Positions 1-8,767 of a stretch of DNA of 27,341 nt are shown here, piece after piece; within the stretch, counting starts at the first letter, position 1; each line of letters starts with the position of its first letter. The translations under genes were made by a program, and so were the position numbers. This DNA is from JBFHKO01 sp041595355 (GTDB lineage: Bacteria > Pseudomonadota > Gammaproteobacteria > Enterobacterales > Aeromonadaceae): assembly GCA_041595355.1 (NCBI GenBank), contig JBFHKO010000012.1, positions 1-27,341 of the forward strand, written 5' to 3'. Under the pieces are notes generated by a model. That model saw nothing but the letters and a program-made list of their open reading frames with translations. It was not told where the DNA came from and made no database searches.

Positions 1-647
1 GCAAACAGCAGCAGGGTCAGCAACGAGGTCAGCATGGCGACCAGCCGCGCGCGCCTGGCCACGGCCTCATCGGTCTTCATCATCAGCCAGACCGCGCCCT
101 GGGTCAGGATCATGAACAGACTCACCAAGCCGCACAGCAATCCGAAGGGATTCAACAGCCCGAGGATGTTGCCCTCGTAGGTGGAGCGCAGGAACTGATC
201 CAGGCTGAACGGCACCCCCTGCAGCAGGTTGCCGAAGGCCACACCGAAGATGATGGGGGGGACAGTGCCGCCGATGACCAGACCCCAGGCCCAGCTGTTG
301 CGCCAGCGCGGATCCTCGATCTTGGAGCGGTAGTCAAAGCCGACCGGGCGGAAGAAGAGCGCCATCAGCGTCAGCACCATGGCCACATAAAAGCCCGAGA
401 AGGCGGTGGCATAGACCATGGGCCAGGCCGCGAACAGCGCGCCACCGGCCGTGATCAGCCACACCTGATTGCCATCCCAGTGGGGAGCGATGGTGTTGAT
501 CATCACCCGTCGCTCGGTGTCGCTCTTGCCGATCACCGGCAGCAGGGCGCCCACCCCCATGTCAAAACCATCCGTGATGGCAAAGCCTATCAGCAGCACC
601 CCGATCAGGAGCCACCAGATGAGGCGCAACATTTCGTAATCTAACAT
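1..647 (-). CDS. cydB: Cytochrome bd ubiquinol oxidase subunit II, C-terminus cut off by window edge
   Basis: Subunit II of cytochrome bd oxidase, the inner-membrane quinol oxidase that reduces oxygen to water with high affinity. Only the first 215 codons are present; E. coli CydB has 379 residues. The N-terminus reads MLDYEMLRLIWWLLIGVLLI and continues with the signatures ITDGFDMGVG (about residues 23-32) and APHWDGNQVW (about 54-63), then FFRPVGFDYRSK, all near-identical to E. coli CydB. Hydrophobic segments alternate as expected for a polytopic protein. The ATG follows a GGGAG ribosome binding site and lies 13 bases after the cydA stop, so the two genes are co-transcribed. The small subunit gene cydX, usually next, would be outside the window. 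Identification is secure; the missing part cannot be assessed. Confidence 0.96.
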   Translation of the reverse strand, partial: MLDYEMLRLIWWLLIGVLLIGFAITDGFDMGVGALLPVIGKSDTERRVMINTIAPHWDGNQVWLITAGGALFAAWPMVYATAFSGFYVAMVLTLMALFFRPVGFDYRSKIEDPRWRNSWAWGLVIGGTVPPIIFGVAFGNLLQGVPFSLDQFLRSTYEGNILGLLNPFGLLCGLVSLFMILTQGAVWLMMKTDEAVARRARLVAMLTSLLTLLLF

Positions 648-660
648 CTCAATCACTCCC

Positions 661-2217
661 TTAGGCTTGCTGTGTCTCGAAATGGTACTTGCCGGTCTTC
701 AGGCTGCTCGGACCACGCCGGGCAAACTTGAACATCAGGAACATTTCGATCACCAGCAGCACCGTGTAGAAGGCGCAGATCCCGATCAAGGAGAACAGCA
801 GATCCTCGACGGACAGGGTGGACGCCGACAAGAAGGTGGGCAACACCTCGGCAATGGTCCAGGGCTGGCGGCCATACTCGGCGACAAACCAGCCACACTC
901 GATGGCGATCCAGGGCAGCGGAATACCGTACAGCAGGCCGCGCAGCAGCCACTTGTTGGCGCCGATGCGATGGCGGGTGCTCTGGTAGAAGGCCGCCCCG
1001 ATGAGCAGCAACATCAGCATGCCGGCACCGACCATGGCGCGGAAGGCAAAGAAGATGGGGCCGACGGAAGGAATGCTGTCCTTCACCGCCATCTGGATCT
1101 GCTCCTCGGTGGCATCGGTGACGTTCTCGGTATAGCGCTTGAGCAGCAGACCGAAACCGAGATCCTGTTTGACCGCATTGAACTGCGCGATATTTTCGGC
1201 GGACTTGTCGCCAGCCTGCAGCTTGGTCAGCAGATCATAGGCCACCATGCCGTTGCGGATGCGCACCTCATGCCCCTTCATCAGATCCTTGAGGCCGGTG
1301 ACCTCCTCGTCCAGCGAGCGGGTGGCGATGATGCCCATCAGATAGGGGATCTCGATGGCATAATCGGTCTTCATGCCCTCCTGATCCGGGAGGCCGATGA
1401 CGGTAAAGGGAGCCGGCGCCGGATGGGTATCCCACTGCGACTCGATGGCCGCCAGCTTGACCTTCTGCACATCACCCAGCTCGTAGCCGGACTCGTCACC
1501 CAGCACCAGCACCGAGAGAATGGAGGCCATGCCGAAGGCGGCGGCAATGGCGAAGGAGCGGCGCGCAAACGGAATGTCACGCCCCTTCAGCAGGTAATAG
1601 GAGGAGATGCCCAGTACGAACATGGCGCCGGTGGTATAACCTGCGGCCACGGTATGCACGAACTTCACCTGAGCGACCGGGCTGAAGATGAGATCGGCAA
1701 AACTCACCATCTCCATGCGCATGGTCTCGAAATTGAATTCGGCCCCGGTGGGGAACTGCATCCAGCCATTGGCGATCAGTATCCACAGTGCCGACATGTT
1801 GGTGCCGATGGCCATCAGCCAGGTCGCCATCAGGTGCTGTACCTTGGAGAGACGATCCCAACCGAAGAAGAACATGCCAACGAAGGTGGACTCCAGGAAG
1901 AAGGCCATCAACCCTTCGATGGCCAGCGGCGCACCGAAGATGTCACCGACATAGTGGGAGTAGTAGGACCAGTTGGTACCGAACTGGAACTCCATCGTCA
2001 GACCCGTGGTCACCCCCAGCGCAAAGTTGATGCCAAACAACTTGCCCCAGAACTTGGTCATGTCCTTGTAAATGGGGTTGTTGGTCATGACATAGACCGA
2101 TTCCATGATGGCCAGGATGAACGTCATCCCGATGGTCAATGGCACGAACAGGAAGTGATAGAGGGCTGTCGCTGCGAATTGGACTCGCGACAGTTCGACC
2201 ACAAGATCATTGATCAT
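661..2217 (-). CDS. cydA: Cytochrome bd ubiquinol oxidase subunit I
   Basis: Subunit I of cytochrome bd oxidase carries the quinol site and all three hemes (b558, b595, d). The 518-residue product matches E. coli CydA (522 residues) over its length. His21 corresponds to the E. coli heme ligand His19, and the AQVKFVHTV segment near residue 188 holds the His186 equivalent. The invariant GRQPW motif lies near residues 445-450. A long periplasmic Q-loop containing GDESGYELGDVQK places it in the long-loop subfamily, as in E. coli. The ATG follows GAGG at normal spacing. It is first in the cydAB unit and has about 375 bases of non-coding sequence upstream, enough for its own regulated promoter. Nothing looks broken. 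Confidence 0.98.
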   Translation of the reverse strand: MINDLVVELSRVQFAATALYHFLFVPLTIGMTFILAIMESVYVMTNNPIYKDMTKFWGKLFGINFALGVTTGLTMEFQFGTNWSYYSHYVGDIFGAPLAIEGLMAFFLESTFVGMFFFGWDRLSKVQHLMATWLMAIGTNMSALWILIANGWMQFPTGAEFNFETMRMEMVSFADLIFSPVAQVKFVHTVAAGYTTGAMFVLGISSYYLLKGRDIPFARRSFAIAAAFGMASILSVLVLGDESGYELGDVQKVKLAAIESQWDTHPAPAPFTVIGLPDQEGMKTDYAIEIPYLMGIIATRSLDEEVTGLKDLMKGHEVRIRNGMVAYDLLTKLQAGDKSAENIAQFNAVKQDLGFGLLLKRYTENVTDATEEQIQMAVKDSIPSVGPIFFAFRAMVGAGMLMLLLIGAAFYQSTRHRIGANKWLLRGLLYGIPLPWIAIECGWFVAEYGRQPWTIAEVLPTFLSASTLSVEDLLFSLIGICAFYTVLLVIEMFLMFKFARRGPSSLKTGKYHFETQQA

Positions 2218-2591
2218 GATTAATCCTCACCGATGTATAGCTTTTCAGCATGTCCCTGCAACCAGGGAGTGACAATGCATTGGACCAAACCGCTGGTACG
2301 GGGAACCAACAAGCCGTCGCCATCCTGGCAACGGCCCCACCCGGCAACACAAAACGATCAAATGCTACAATTTTACAACATATCCGGCACAAAGCTGCAT
2401 TTTACGGAAAACTTTATATCATTTCGCCAAGAACAAGATCAACCGGTCTGACCAATTGCACACCCGGATGTGCCTGGCAGCAGAATAGCGAATTACCCCA
2501 CGGGATGTGACAACTGAGGGCCCATTCTGGGCCATGTTTCGCAATAGCAAAGGAAAAATGGCGCGCGCCGGCTGGGCCACCCGGGCGGCAG
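2218..2591. other. Gene-free stretch between ruvB and cydA
   Basis: These 374 bases hold no frame that resembles a protein. The ruvB-proximal half is GC-rich and contains the perfect inverted repeat GGCCCA-TTC-TGGGCC at 2519-2533. No T-run follows it, so it is at best a weak ruvB terminator. The cydA-proximal half (about 2340-2430) is distinctly AT-rich and holds the candidate cyd promoter. On the minus strand TGTTG-N6-TGTAG at 2365-2379 loosely resembles the direct-repeat ArcA recognition pattern. I found no complete FNR palindrome. The rest shows nothing I recognise. Confidence 0.6.
2413..2442 (-). promoter_or_regulatory. Candidate sigma-70 promoter for cydAB
   Basis: On the minus strand TTGATC (2442-2437) and TATAAA (2418-2413) are separated by 18 bases. 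They match the -35 and -10 consensus at 4 and 5 of 6 positions. Transcription from here would give a leader of roughly 190 bases before the cydA ATG. The site lies in the AT-rich part of an otherwise GC-rich gap. Oxygen-responsive control of cyd is known in E. coli; here only a loose ArcA-like repeat is visible downstream of this promoter. Confidence 0.4.
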
Positions 2592-3602
2592 CTAGGCTTG
2601 AGCCGGAGGCACCACACCAAAATGCTGGTAGGCGCGCTGGGTGGCCATGCGCCCGCGGGGCGTCCGCTGCAAAAAACCCTGCTGGATGAGATAGGGCTCG
2701 AGCACGTCCTCGATGGTCTCCTTCTCTTCACCGATGGCCGCCGCCAGGTTATCCAGTCCCACGGGGCCGCCCATGAACTTGTCGATCACCGCCAGCAGCA
2801 GCTTGCGATCCATGTAGTCGAAGCCTTCCGGATCGACATCCAGCATGTCCAAGGCCAGCCCCGCCACCCGGGTATCGATATGGCCATCGGCCTTGATCTC
2901 GGCAAAGTCGCGCACCCGCCGCAGCAGGCGGTTGGCAATACGCGGCGTGCCGCGGGCACGGCGCGCTATCTCGAAGGCGCCGGCATCGTCCATGGAGAGG
3001 CCAAGGCAGCGGGCACTGCGGCTGACGATATCGGCCAGATCGGCGACCTGATAGAACTCCAGCCGCTGGACGATGCCGAACCGGTCCCGCAGTGGCGAGG
3101 TCAGGGAGCCGGCACGGGTGGTGGCGCCTATCAGGGTGAAGGGAGGCAGCTCCAGCTTGATGGAGCGCGCCGCCGGCCCCTCGCCAATCATGATATCCAG
3201 CTGATAGTCCTCCATCGCCGGATAGAGCACCTCCTCCACCACCGGACTCAGGCGATGGATCTCGTCGATGAACAGCACATCGTTGGGCTCCAGATTGGTC
3301 AGCAGTGCCGCCAGATCCCCGGCTTTTTCCAGCACCGGTCCCGAGGTGGTCTTGATGTTGACCCCCATCTCGTTGGCCACTATGTTGGCCAGGGTCGTTT
3401 TGCCGAGCCCCGGCGGGCCAAAGATGAGCAGGTGATCCAGCGCCTCTGCCCGCCGACGAGCGGCCTCGATGAAGATCTCGAGCTGGGAACGCACATGCTC
3501 CTGGCCCTTGTAATCGGCCAGTTGCTTGGGACGAATGGCCCGGTCGATGAACTCGTCATCGCGGCTGGCGATCGGGGCAATCAAACGGTCGGCTTCTATC
3601 AT
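2592..3602 (-). CDS. ruvB: Holliday junction branch migration ATPase RuvB
   Basis: AAA+ motor that, as hexameric rings bound to RuvA, pumps DNA through Holliday junctions. The product is 336 residues, the same length as E. coli RuvB. Walker A is GPPGLGKTT at 62-70 and the Walker B core DEIH is at 113-116. Sensor 1 lies in GATTRAG (159-165), the arginine finger is Arg174 in LRDRFG, and the sensor 2 helix GTPRIANRLLRR is near 213-224. A winged-helix C-terminal domain follows. The ATG lies seven bases after the ruvA stop, and its GAGG site overlaps that stop codon, suggesting translational coupling. Together with ruvA it should be under the LexA-type operator upstream of ruvA. Confidence 0.98.
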   Translation of the reverse strand: MIEADRLIAPIASRDDEFIDRAIRPKQLADYKGQEHVRSQLEIFIEAARRRAEALDHLLIFGPPGLGKTTLANIVANEMGVNIKTTSGPVLEKAGDLAALLTNLEPNDVLFIDEIHRLSPVVEEVLYPAMEDYQLDIMIGEGPAARSIKLELPPFTLIGATTRAGSLTSPLRDRFGIVQRLEFYQVADLADIVSRSARCLGLSMDDAGAFEIARRARGTPRIANRLLRRVRDFAEIKADGHIDTRVAGLALDMLDVDPEGFDYMDRKLLLAVIDKFMGGPVGLDNLAAAIGEEKETIEDVLEPYLIQQGFLQRTPRGRMATQRAYQHFGVVPPAQA

Positions 3603-3609
3603 GCGCGCC

Positions 3610-4227
3610 TCACACCATGGCTCGCAGGGCTTCGCGGATCAGGGACTCGACCGTCATGGCCGGTTGCAGCACCCGGTTCACCACCTGACTGGCCTGCTGC
3701 GGCTTGTAACCCAGGGACACCAGTGCCGCTATGGCCTCGTCCTCGACCCCGGCCACTGGGGCCTGCGGGGTCGGCTGACCGGTCATGGCATCGGTAAACG
3801 GGGTAAACAGCGCCCCCTCCCCCCAGCCCTTGAGGCGATCCTTCATCTCCAGTACCAGCCGCTCGGCCGTCTTCCTGCCGACCCCGGGCAACTTGATGAG
3901 ACTGGAGATGTCATCCTGCTCGATACAGGCGATAAGCTGGCTGGCGGACATGCCGGAGAGAATGGCCAGCGCCAGCTTGGGACCGACGCCATTGGCCTTG
4001 AGCAGCTCGCGAAACAGGCTGCGCGCCTGCTTGCTGATGAAGCCGTACAGCAGCTGGGCATCCTCCCGCACCACGAAATGGGTATGCAGACAGACCTCCT
4101 GCCCCACTGCCGGCAGCTCGTAAAAGCAGGTCATCGGCAGCTGCAGCTCATAACCGACCCCGCCGGCCTCCAGCAGGATCTCGGGGGGATGTTTCTCGAT
4201 GAGGATGCCTCGCAGTCGCCCAATCAC
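3610..4227 (-). CDS. ruvA: Holliday junction DNA-binding protein RuvA
   Basis: RuvA binds the four-way junction and loads RuvB. The product is 205 residues against 203 in E. coli. It begins MIGRLRGILIEK (OB-fold domain) and keeps the acidic pin residues Glu55 and Asp56. Two helix-hairpin-helix elements follow, NGVGPKLALAIL and LPGVGRKTAERLV, and the C-terminal RuvB-binding domain ends near GYKPQQASQVV. The start codon is GTG, eight bases downstream of GAGGGAG. No ATG fits the conserved N-terminus, so the GTG start is well supported. It is first in a two-gene ruvAB unit; ruvC lies 73 bases upstream, separated by a promoter/operator region. Confidence 0.98.
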   Translation of the reverse strand: MIGRLRGILIEKHPPEILLEAGGVGYELQLPMTCFYELPAVGQEVCLHTHFVVREDAQLLYGFISKQARSLFRELLKANGVGPKLALAILSGMSASQLIACIEQDDISSLIKLPGVGRKTAERLVLEMKDRLKGWGEGALFTPFTDAMTGQPTPQAPVAGVEDEAIAALVSLGYKPQQASQVVNRVLQPAMTVESLIREALRAMV

Positions 4228-4256
4228 GCTTTTTTCTCCCTCAGAATGACCCGGCT

Positions 4257-4287
4257 AGCATAATGAATAACTGGATGGGTATCCAGT
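4257..4287 (-). promoter_or_regulatory. LexA-type SOS box overlapping a candidate ruvAB promoter
   Basis: CTGGATGGGTATCCAG at 4271-4286 fits the gammaproteobacterial LexA pattern CTG-N10-CAG, with flanking A and T extending the dyad. From memory, the E. coli ruvA SOS box has the same CTGGAT...TATCCAG arms, differing mainly in the centre. On the minus strand a -35-like TGGATA (4285-4280) lies inside the box and a -10-like TATGCT (4262-4257) follows after 17 bases. Bound LexA would therefore block this promoter. The site sits between ruvC and ruvA, as expected if ruvAB but not ruvC is DNA-damage inducible. Confidence 0.72.
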
Positions 4288-4300
4288 AATCGCCACACAA

Positions 4301-4822
4301 TTAACGCAGCCGGCCGTTGGCGGTTCCGCGTACCATGCCGGCCATGCGGCTCAGGCTCTGTCCGGTGTGGGCATGGCAGAGCGCCACGGCCAGCGCATCG
4401 GCCGCATCGGCCTGTGGCGTACCGGGCAGCTTGAGCAGCTGGCGCACCATGTGCTGCACCTGGCTCTTGTCGGCAGCGCCGGTGCCCACCACGGCCTGCT
4501 TGACCTGACGCGCCGAGTATTCCGCCACCGGCAAGCCGGCATTGGCCGCGGCCACTATGGCACAGCCCCGCGCCTGACCCAGCTTGAGCGCCGAGTCGGG
4601 ATTGCGCGCCATGAACACCTGCTCGATGGCAAACAGCTGAGGCTGAAACTGGCTGATCAGCTCGCTGACCCCGGCGTAGATCTGTTTGAGCTTGTCGGAC
4701 AACTGCTCCCCCTGGGTGCGGATACAGCCCGAGCCCAGGTATTCCATCCTTCCGGCCAGCACCCGGATCACCCCGTAACCGGTGATGCGCGAGCCCGGAT
4801 CGATGCCGAGTATGATGCTCAT
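4301..4822 (-). CDS. ruvC: Holliday junction endonuclease RuvC
   Basis: RuvC is the dimeric resolvase that nicks Holliday junctions symmetrically. I start it at the ATG giving MSIILGIDPGSRITGYGVIR, which aligns with the E. coli N-terminus and follows GGAAGGGAC. An upstream in-frame ATG seven codons earlier is less likely. The product is 173 residues, equal to E. coli. The RNase H-fold catalytic acids are all present: Asp8, Glu67, Asp139 and Asp142 (E. coli numbering without Met is 7, 66, 138, 141). The conserved KSQVQHMVR and PQADAADALA segments are intact. It lies downstream of yebC, with a hairpin in the gap, and upstream of the ruvAB operator. Confidence 0.97.
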   Translation of the reverse strand: MSIILGIDPGSRITGYGVIRVLAGRMEYLGSGCIRTQGEQLSDKLKQIYAGVSELISQFQPQLFAIEQVFMARNPDSALKLGQARGCAIVAAANAGLPVAEYSARQVKQAVVGTGAADKSQVQHMVRQLLKLPGTPQADAADALAVALCHAHTGQSLSRMAGMVRGTANGRLR

Positions 4823-4852
4823 GTCCCTTCCCTGTAACGGCACTCCATAACG

Positions 4853-4878
4853 AACAAGGGAGCCGCAGCTCCCTTGTT
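4853..4878 (-). terminator. Hairpin after yebC, probable partial terminator
   Basis: An 11-base-pair perfect stem (AACAAGGGAGC at 4853-4863 with its complement at 4868-4878) surrounds a four-base loop, 17 bases past the yebC stop. On the minus strand the stem ends in TTGTT and is followed by CGTTATGG, so the U-tract is poor. It may end some yebC transcripts and let others read into ruvC. I saw no convincing separate ruvC promoter. Confidence 0.5.
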
Positions 4879-4895
4879 ACCGCTCGCCAAGGCGA

Positions 4896-5639
4896 TTATT
4901 CCAGGCCCGCGGCCACTTCGTCGGAGATGGAACCATTGTGGTACACCTCCTGCACGTCATCGAGATCCTCGAGCATGTCGATGAGGCGCAGCAGCTTGGG
5001 CGCCGTCTCGGCATCCAGTTCCGCTTCGGTGGACGGAACCATGGTGACCGCGGCGTTGGCCGCCTTGAAACCGGCCGCCTCCAGGGCATCGATGACGTTA
5101 CCGAACTCCTCCGGCGAGGTATACACCTCGATGGAGCCATCCTCATTGCCCACCACGTCCTCGGCGCCGGCTTCCAGCGCCGCATCCATCAGCGCATCCT
5201 CATCCTGCCCCTCGAAACTCAGCACGCCCTTCTTGCTGAACAGGTAGGCGACCGAGCCATCGGTGCCCAGGTTGCCACCGCACTTGCCAAAGGCATGCCG
5301 CACTTCGGCGACGGTACGGTTGCGGTTATCGGTCATGCACTCGACCATCACCGCCGTACCCGCCGGACCGTAGCCCTCGTAGACCAGGGTCTCCAGCTCG
5401 GCCCCCTCGCCCCCCCCGGCACCGCGCTGGATGGCCCGGTTGATGGTGTCCCGGGTCATGTTGCCCGACAGCGCCGCCGCCACCGCCGCCCGCAGTCGCG
5501 GATTGGCGGCCGGATCGGCATCGCCGACCCGGGCAGCCGTGGTGATCTCGCGGATGAGCTTGGTGAAGATCTTGCCCCGCTTGGCATCCTGGGCCGCCTT
5601 GCGGTGTTTGATGTTGGCCCATTTACTATGACCAGCCAT
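4896..5639 (-). CDS. yebC: YebC/PmpR family protein
   Basis: Widespread YebC family, long annotated as a transcriptional regulator and, in recent reports as I recall them, as a factor that relieves ribosome stalling at proline-rich sequences. The product is 247 residues (E. coli 246). The N-terminal MAGHSKWANIKHRKAAQDAKRG signature is intact, as are the middle segments NMTRDTINRAIQRG and VYEGYGPAGTAVMVE and the acidic C-terminal domain with VPSTEAELD. The ATG follows GGGAG at eight bases. It lies between aspS and ruvC, the usual gammaproteobacterial position. The 101-base gap to aspS contains two hairpins. The family call is firm; the molecular role here is inferred. Confidence 0.97.
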   Translation of the reverse strand: MAGHSKWANIKHRKAAQDAKRGKIFTKLIREITTAARVGDADPAANPRLRAAVAAALSGNMTRDTINRAIQRGAGGGEGAELETLVYEGYGPAGTAVMVECMTDNRNRTVAEVRHAFGKCGGNLGTDGSVAYLFSKKGVLSFEGQDEDALMDAALEAGAEDVVGNEDGSIEVYTSPEEFGNVIDALEAAGFKAANAAVTMVPSTEAELDAETAPKLLRLIDMLEDLDDVQEVYHNGSISDEVAAGLE

Positions 5640-5670
5640 AAAAATGTCTCCCTGCTTGAATTTGTATAAC

Positions 5671-5726
5671 GGGGGTCGAGTCCGTCATGGACCGGCCCCC
5701 AGGATCAGGGGCGCGCCGTGCGCGCC
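5671..5726 (-). repeat. Two inverted repeats between aspS and yebC
   Basis: The aspS-yebC gap holds two potential hairpins. One, at 5710-5726, has a perfect seven-base stem GGCGCGC and a three-base loop. The other, at 5671-5700, pairs a GGGGG-containing arm with CCCCC with one mismatch and one bulge over about 11 pairs. Neither is followed by a T-run on the minus strand, so they are weak candidates for intrinsic termination; stabilising or pausing the transcript is equally possible. Confidence 0.4.
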
Positions 5727-5740
5727 GGATCGTGGCCGCG

Positions 5741-7510
<1,770 letters not shown>

Positions 7511-7539
7511 GGACTTGTTCCTTAGATGATGAATTCGGA

Positions 7540-7788
7540 TTACTGACTGGCCGGACAACCCTGACAGCCGCCTTCGGCCTCACAGGTGGCCAGATTCTTC
7601 TTGGTGCCCACCTTGAAGTCGGTCTCGTACCAGCCGCCGCCCTTGAGGCGAAAACCGGGCGCGGACAGCTGTTTGCCGAGCGCCGGTTGCTGACAGGCCG
7701 GACAGTCGGTGAGCGGCGCGTCCGACAGCTTCTGCAACTTGGCCATTTGATGACCACACTCGGCACATTGATATTCGTAAATAGGCAT
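7540..7788 (-). CDS. FmdB-type small zinc-ribbon protein
   Basis: An 82-residue protein with the CxxC...CxxC zinc ribbon of the FmdB family: MPIYEYQCAECGHQMAKLQK carries Cys8 and Cys11, and DCPACQQP carries Cys29 and Cys32. The C-terminal part is glycine-rich (LKGGGWYETDFK), as in relatives, and ends with three more cysteines in CEAEGGCQGC. The family's function is not settled; a regulatory role is often written from the original fmdB locus but is not demonstrated for this subgroup. It lies directly upstream of aspS, a position often seen in proteobacteria, and has a good promoter of its own. The ribosome binding site is weak (GGGTAA, rather distant). Confidence 0.88.
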   Translation of the reverse strand: MPIYEYQCAECGHQMAKLQKLSDAPLTDCPACQQPALGKQLSAPGFRLKGGGWYETDFKVGTKKNLATCEAEGGCQGCPASQ

Positions 7789-7840
7789 GTTGTGCGTTAC
7801 CCACGATTAAAAATTGAACGGACGGTGAAAAAGGCTCGGT

Positions 7841-7869
7841 ATTATAGATGAAATCGGCGCTGCTGATAA
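7841..7869 (-). promoter_or_regulatory. Sigma-70 promoter for the zinc-ribbon gene and aspS
   Basis: On the minus strand TTATCA (7869-7864) and a perfect TATAAT (7846-7841) are 17 bases apart. This is the best-matching promoter in the window. It would start transcription about 45 bases before the zinc-ribbon ATG and probably drives aspS too. Confidence 0.7.
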
Positions 7870-8020
7870 CACCTGCAAACCATGCCGGTTATGCCTGTGC
7901 CTGCCGGCGGCGGCAGATTTTTTGTCCCGCCCAGCCGCGGATCTGCTACCATGCCGCCACTGGTGCGACCTGTGTTGACAGGCTCGCTGCCCGCCACATC
8001 AGCTTCAGGTTTTCACCCCC

Positions 8021-8767
8021 ATGCACATGAAAGATCAACTGTTTGCCGCGCCCATTCATCAGCTGGGCGACTTCTGCTTTGACGACAAGGTGGTCGAGGT
8101 GTTCCCGGACATGATCCAGCGCTCGGTGCCGGGTTACTCCAACATTCTCTCCGCCATCGGCATGATGACCGAACGCCATGCCCAGGCGGGCAGCCGCCTG
8201 TACGATCTCGGCTGCTCCCTGGGCGCCGCCACCCTGATGATGCGCCGTCACCTGCGCCAGCCGGGTTGCCGCATCATAGGCGTCGACAACTCGGCCGCCA
8301 TGGTGGAACGCTGCCGGCTGCATGTGGCCGGTTTCAAGTCCGAGGTGCCGGTGGAGATAGTGCAGGCCGATATCAACGAGGTGGCCATCGAGGACGCCTC
8401 GGTGGTGGTGCTGAACTTCACCCTGCAATTCCTGGATCCGGCCCAGCGCCTGCCGCTGCTCACTCGTATCTATCAGGGACTGCGCCCGGGGGGACTGCTG
8501 ATCCTGAGCGAGAAGTTCCGCTTCGACTCGCGCCCCATCGATGAGCTGCTGGTGGAGCTGCACCTGGACTTCAAGCGCGCCAACGGCTACAGCGAGCTGG
8601 AGATCAGCCAGAAGCGCACCGCCCTGGAAAACGTGCTGCGTGCCGAGACCGTCCCCCAGCACCAGGCGCGGCTGCAGCAGGCCGGCTTCGAGCATGTGGC
8701 GCTCTGGTTCCAGTGTTTCAATTTCGGCTCCATGGTCGCCATCAAGGAGCCGGGAGCGCAGCCATGA
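8021..8767 (+). CDS. cmoA: Carboxy-S-adenosyl-L-methionine synthase
   Basis: CmoA converts S-adenosylmethionine and prephenate to carboxy-SAM, the donor used by CmoB to make 5-oxyacetic acid uridine at tRNA position 34. The product is 248 residues (E. coli 247) and aligns throughout. It has the methyltransferase-fold motif YDLGCSLGAAT (61-71), VDNSAAMVERC (88-98) and FKRANGYSELEISQKR (184-199), including Arg199. Tyr39 in VPGYSN is also kept. The chosen ATG gives the same N-terminal length as E. coli; its ribosome binding site is poor (only CAGG about 11 bases away). The stop overlaps the cmoB start in ATGA. A perfect -35 TTGACA lies at 7975-7980 but I see no matching -10. Confidence 0.97.
   Translation: MHMKDQLFAAPIHQLGDFCFDDKVVEVFPDMIQRSVPGYSNILSAIGMMTERHAQAGSRLYDLGCSLGAATLMMRRHLRQPGCRIIGVDNSAAMVERCRLHVAGFKSEVPVEIVQADINEVAIEDASVVVLNFTLQFLDPAQRLPLLTRIYQGLRPGGLLILSEKFRFDSRPIDELLVELHLDFKRANGYSELEISQKRTALENVLRAETVPQHQARLQQAGFEHVALWFQCFNFGSMVAIKEPGAQP

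Noticed and set aside
667..2223. A full-length plus-strand frame mirroring cydA (518 codons)
   Set aside because: It is the antisense shadow of a perfectly conserved cydA. GC-rich codon use keeps the opposite frame open, and its product is low-complexity His/Gln/Gly-rich.
2365..2440. FNR site upstream of cydA
   Set aside because: TTGAT half-sites occur near 2360 and 2440, but neither has the inverted ATCAA partner at the required spacing.
2233..2689. Small plus-strand frames between ruvB and cydA
   Set aside because: Overlapping frames of 60-86 codons with no domain, in a region better explained as promoter and intergenic DNA.
7848..8082. Small plus-strand frames in the region upstream of cmoA
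   Set aside because: They overlap the strong promoter of the divergent gene and run into cmoA out of frame, with no ribosome binding site or conserved sequence.
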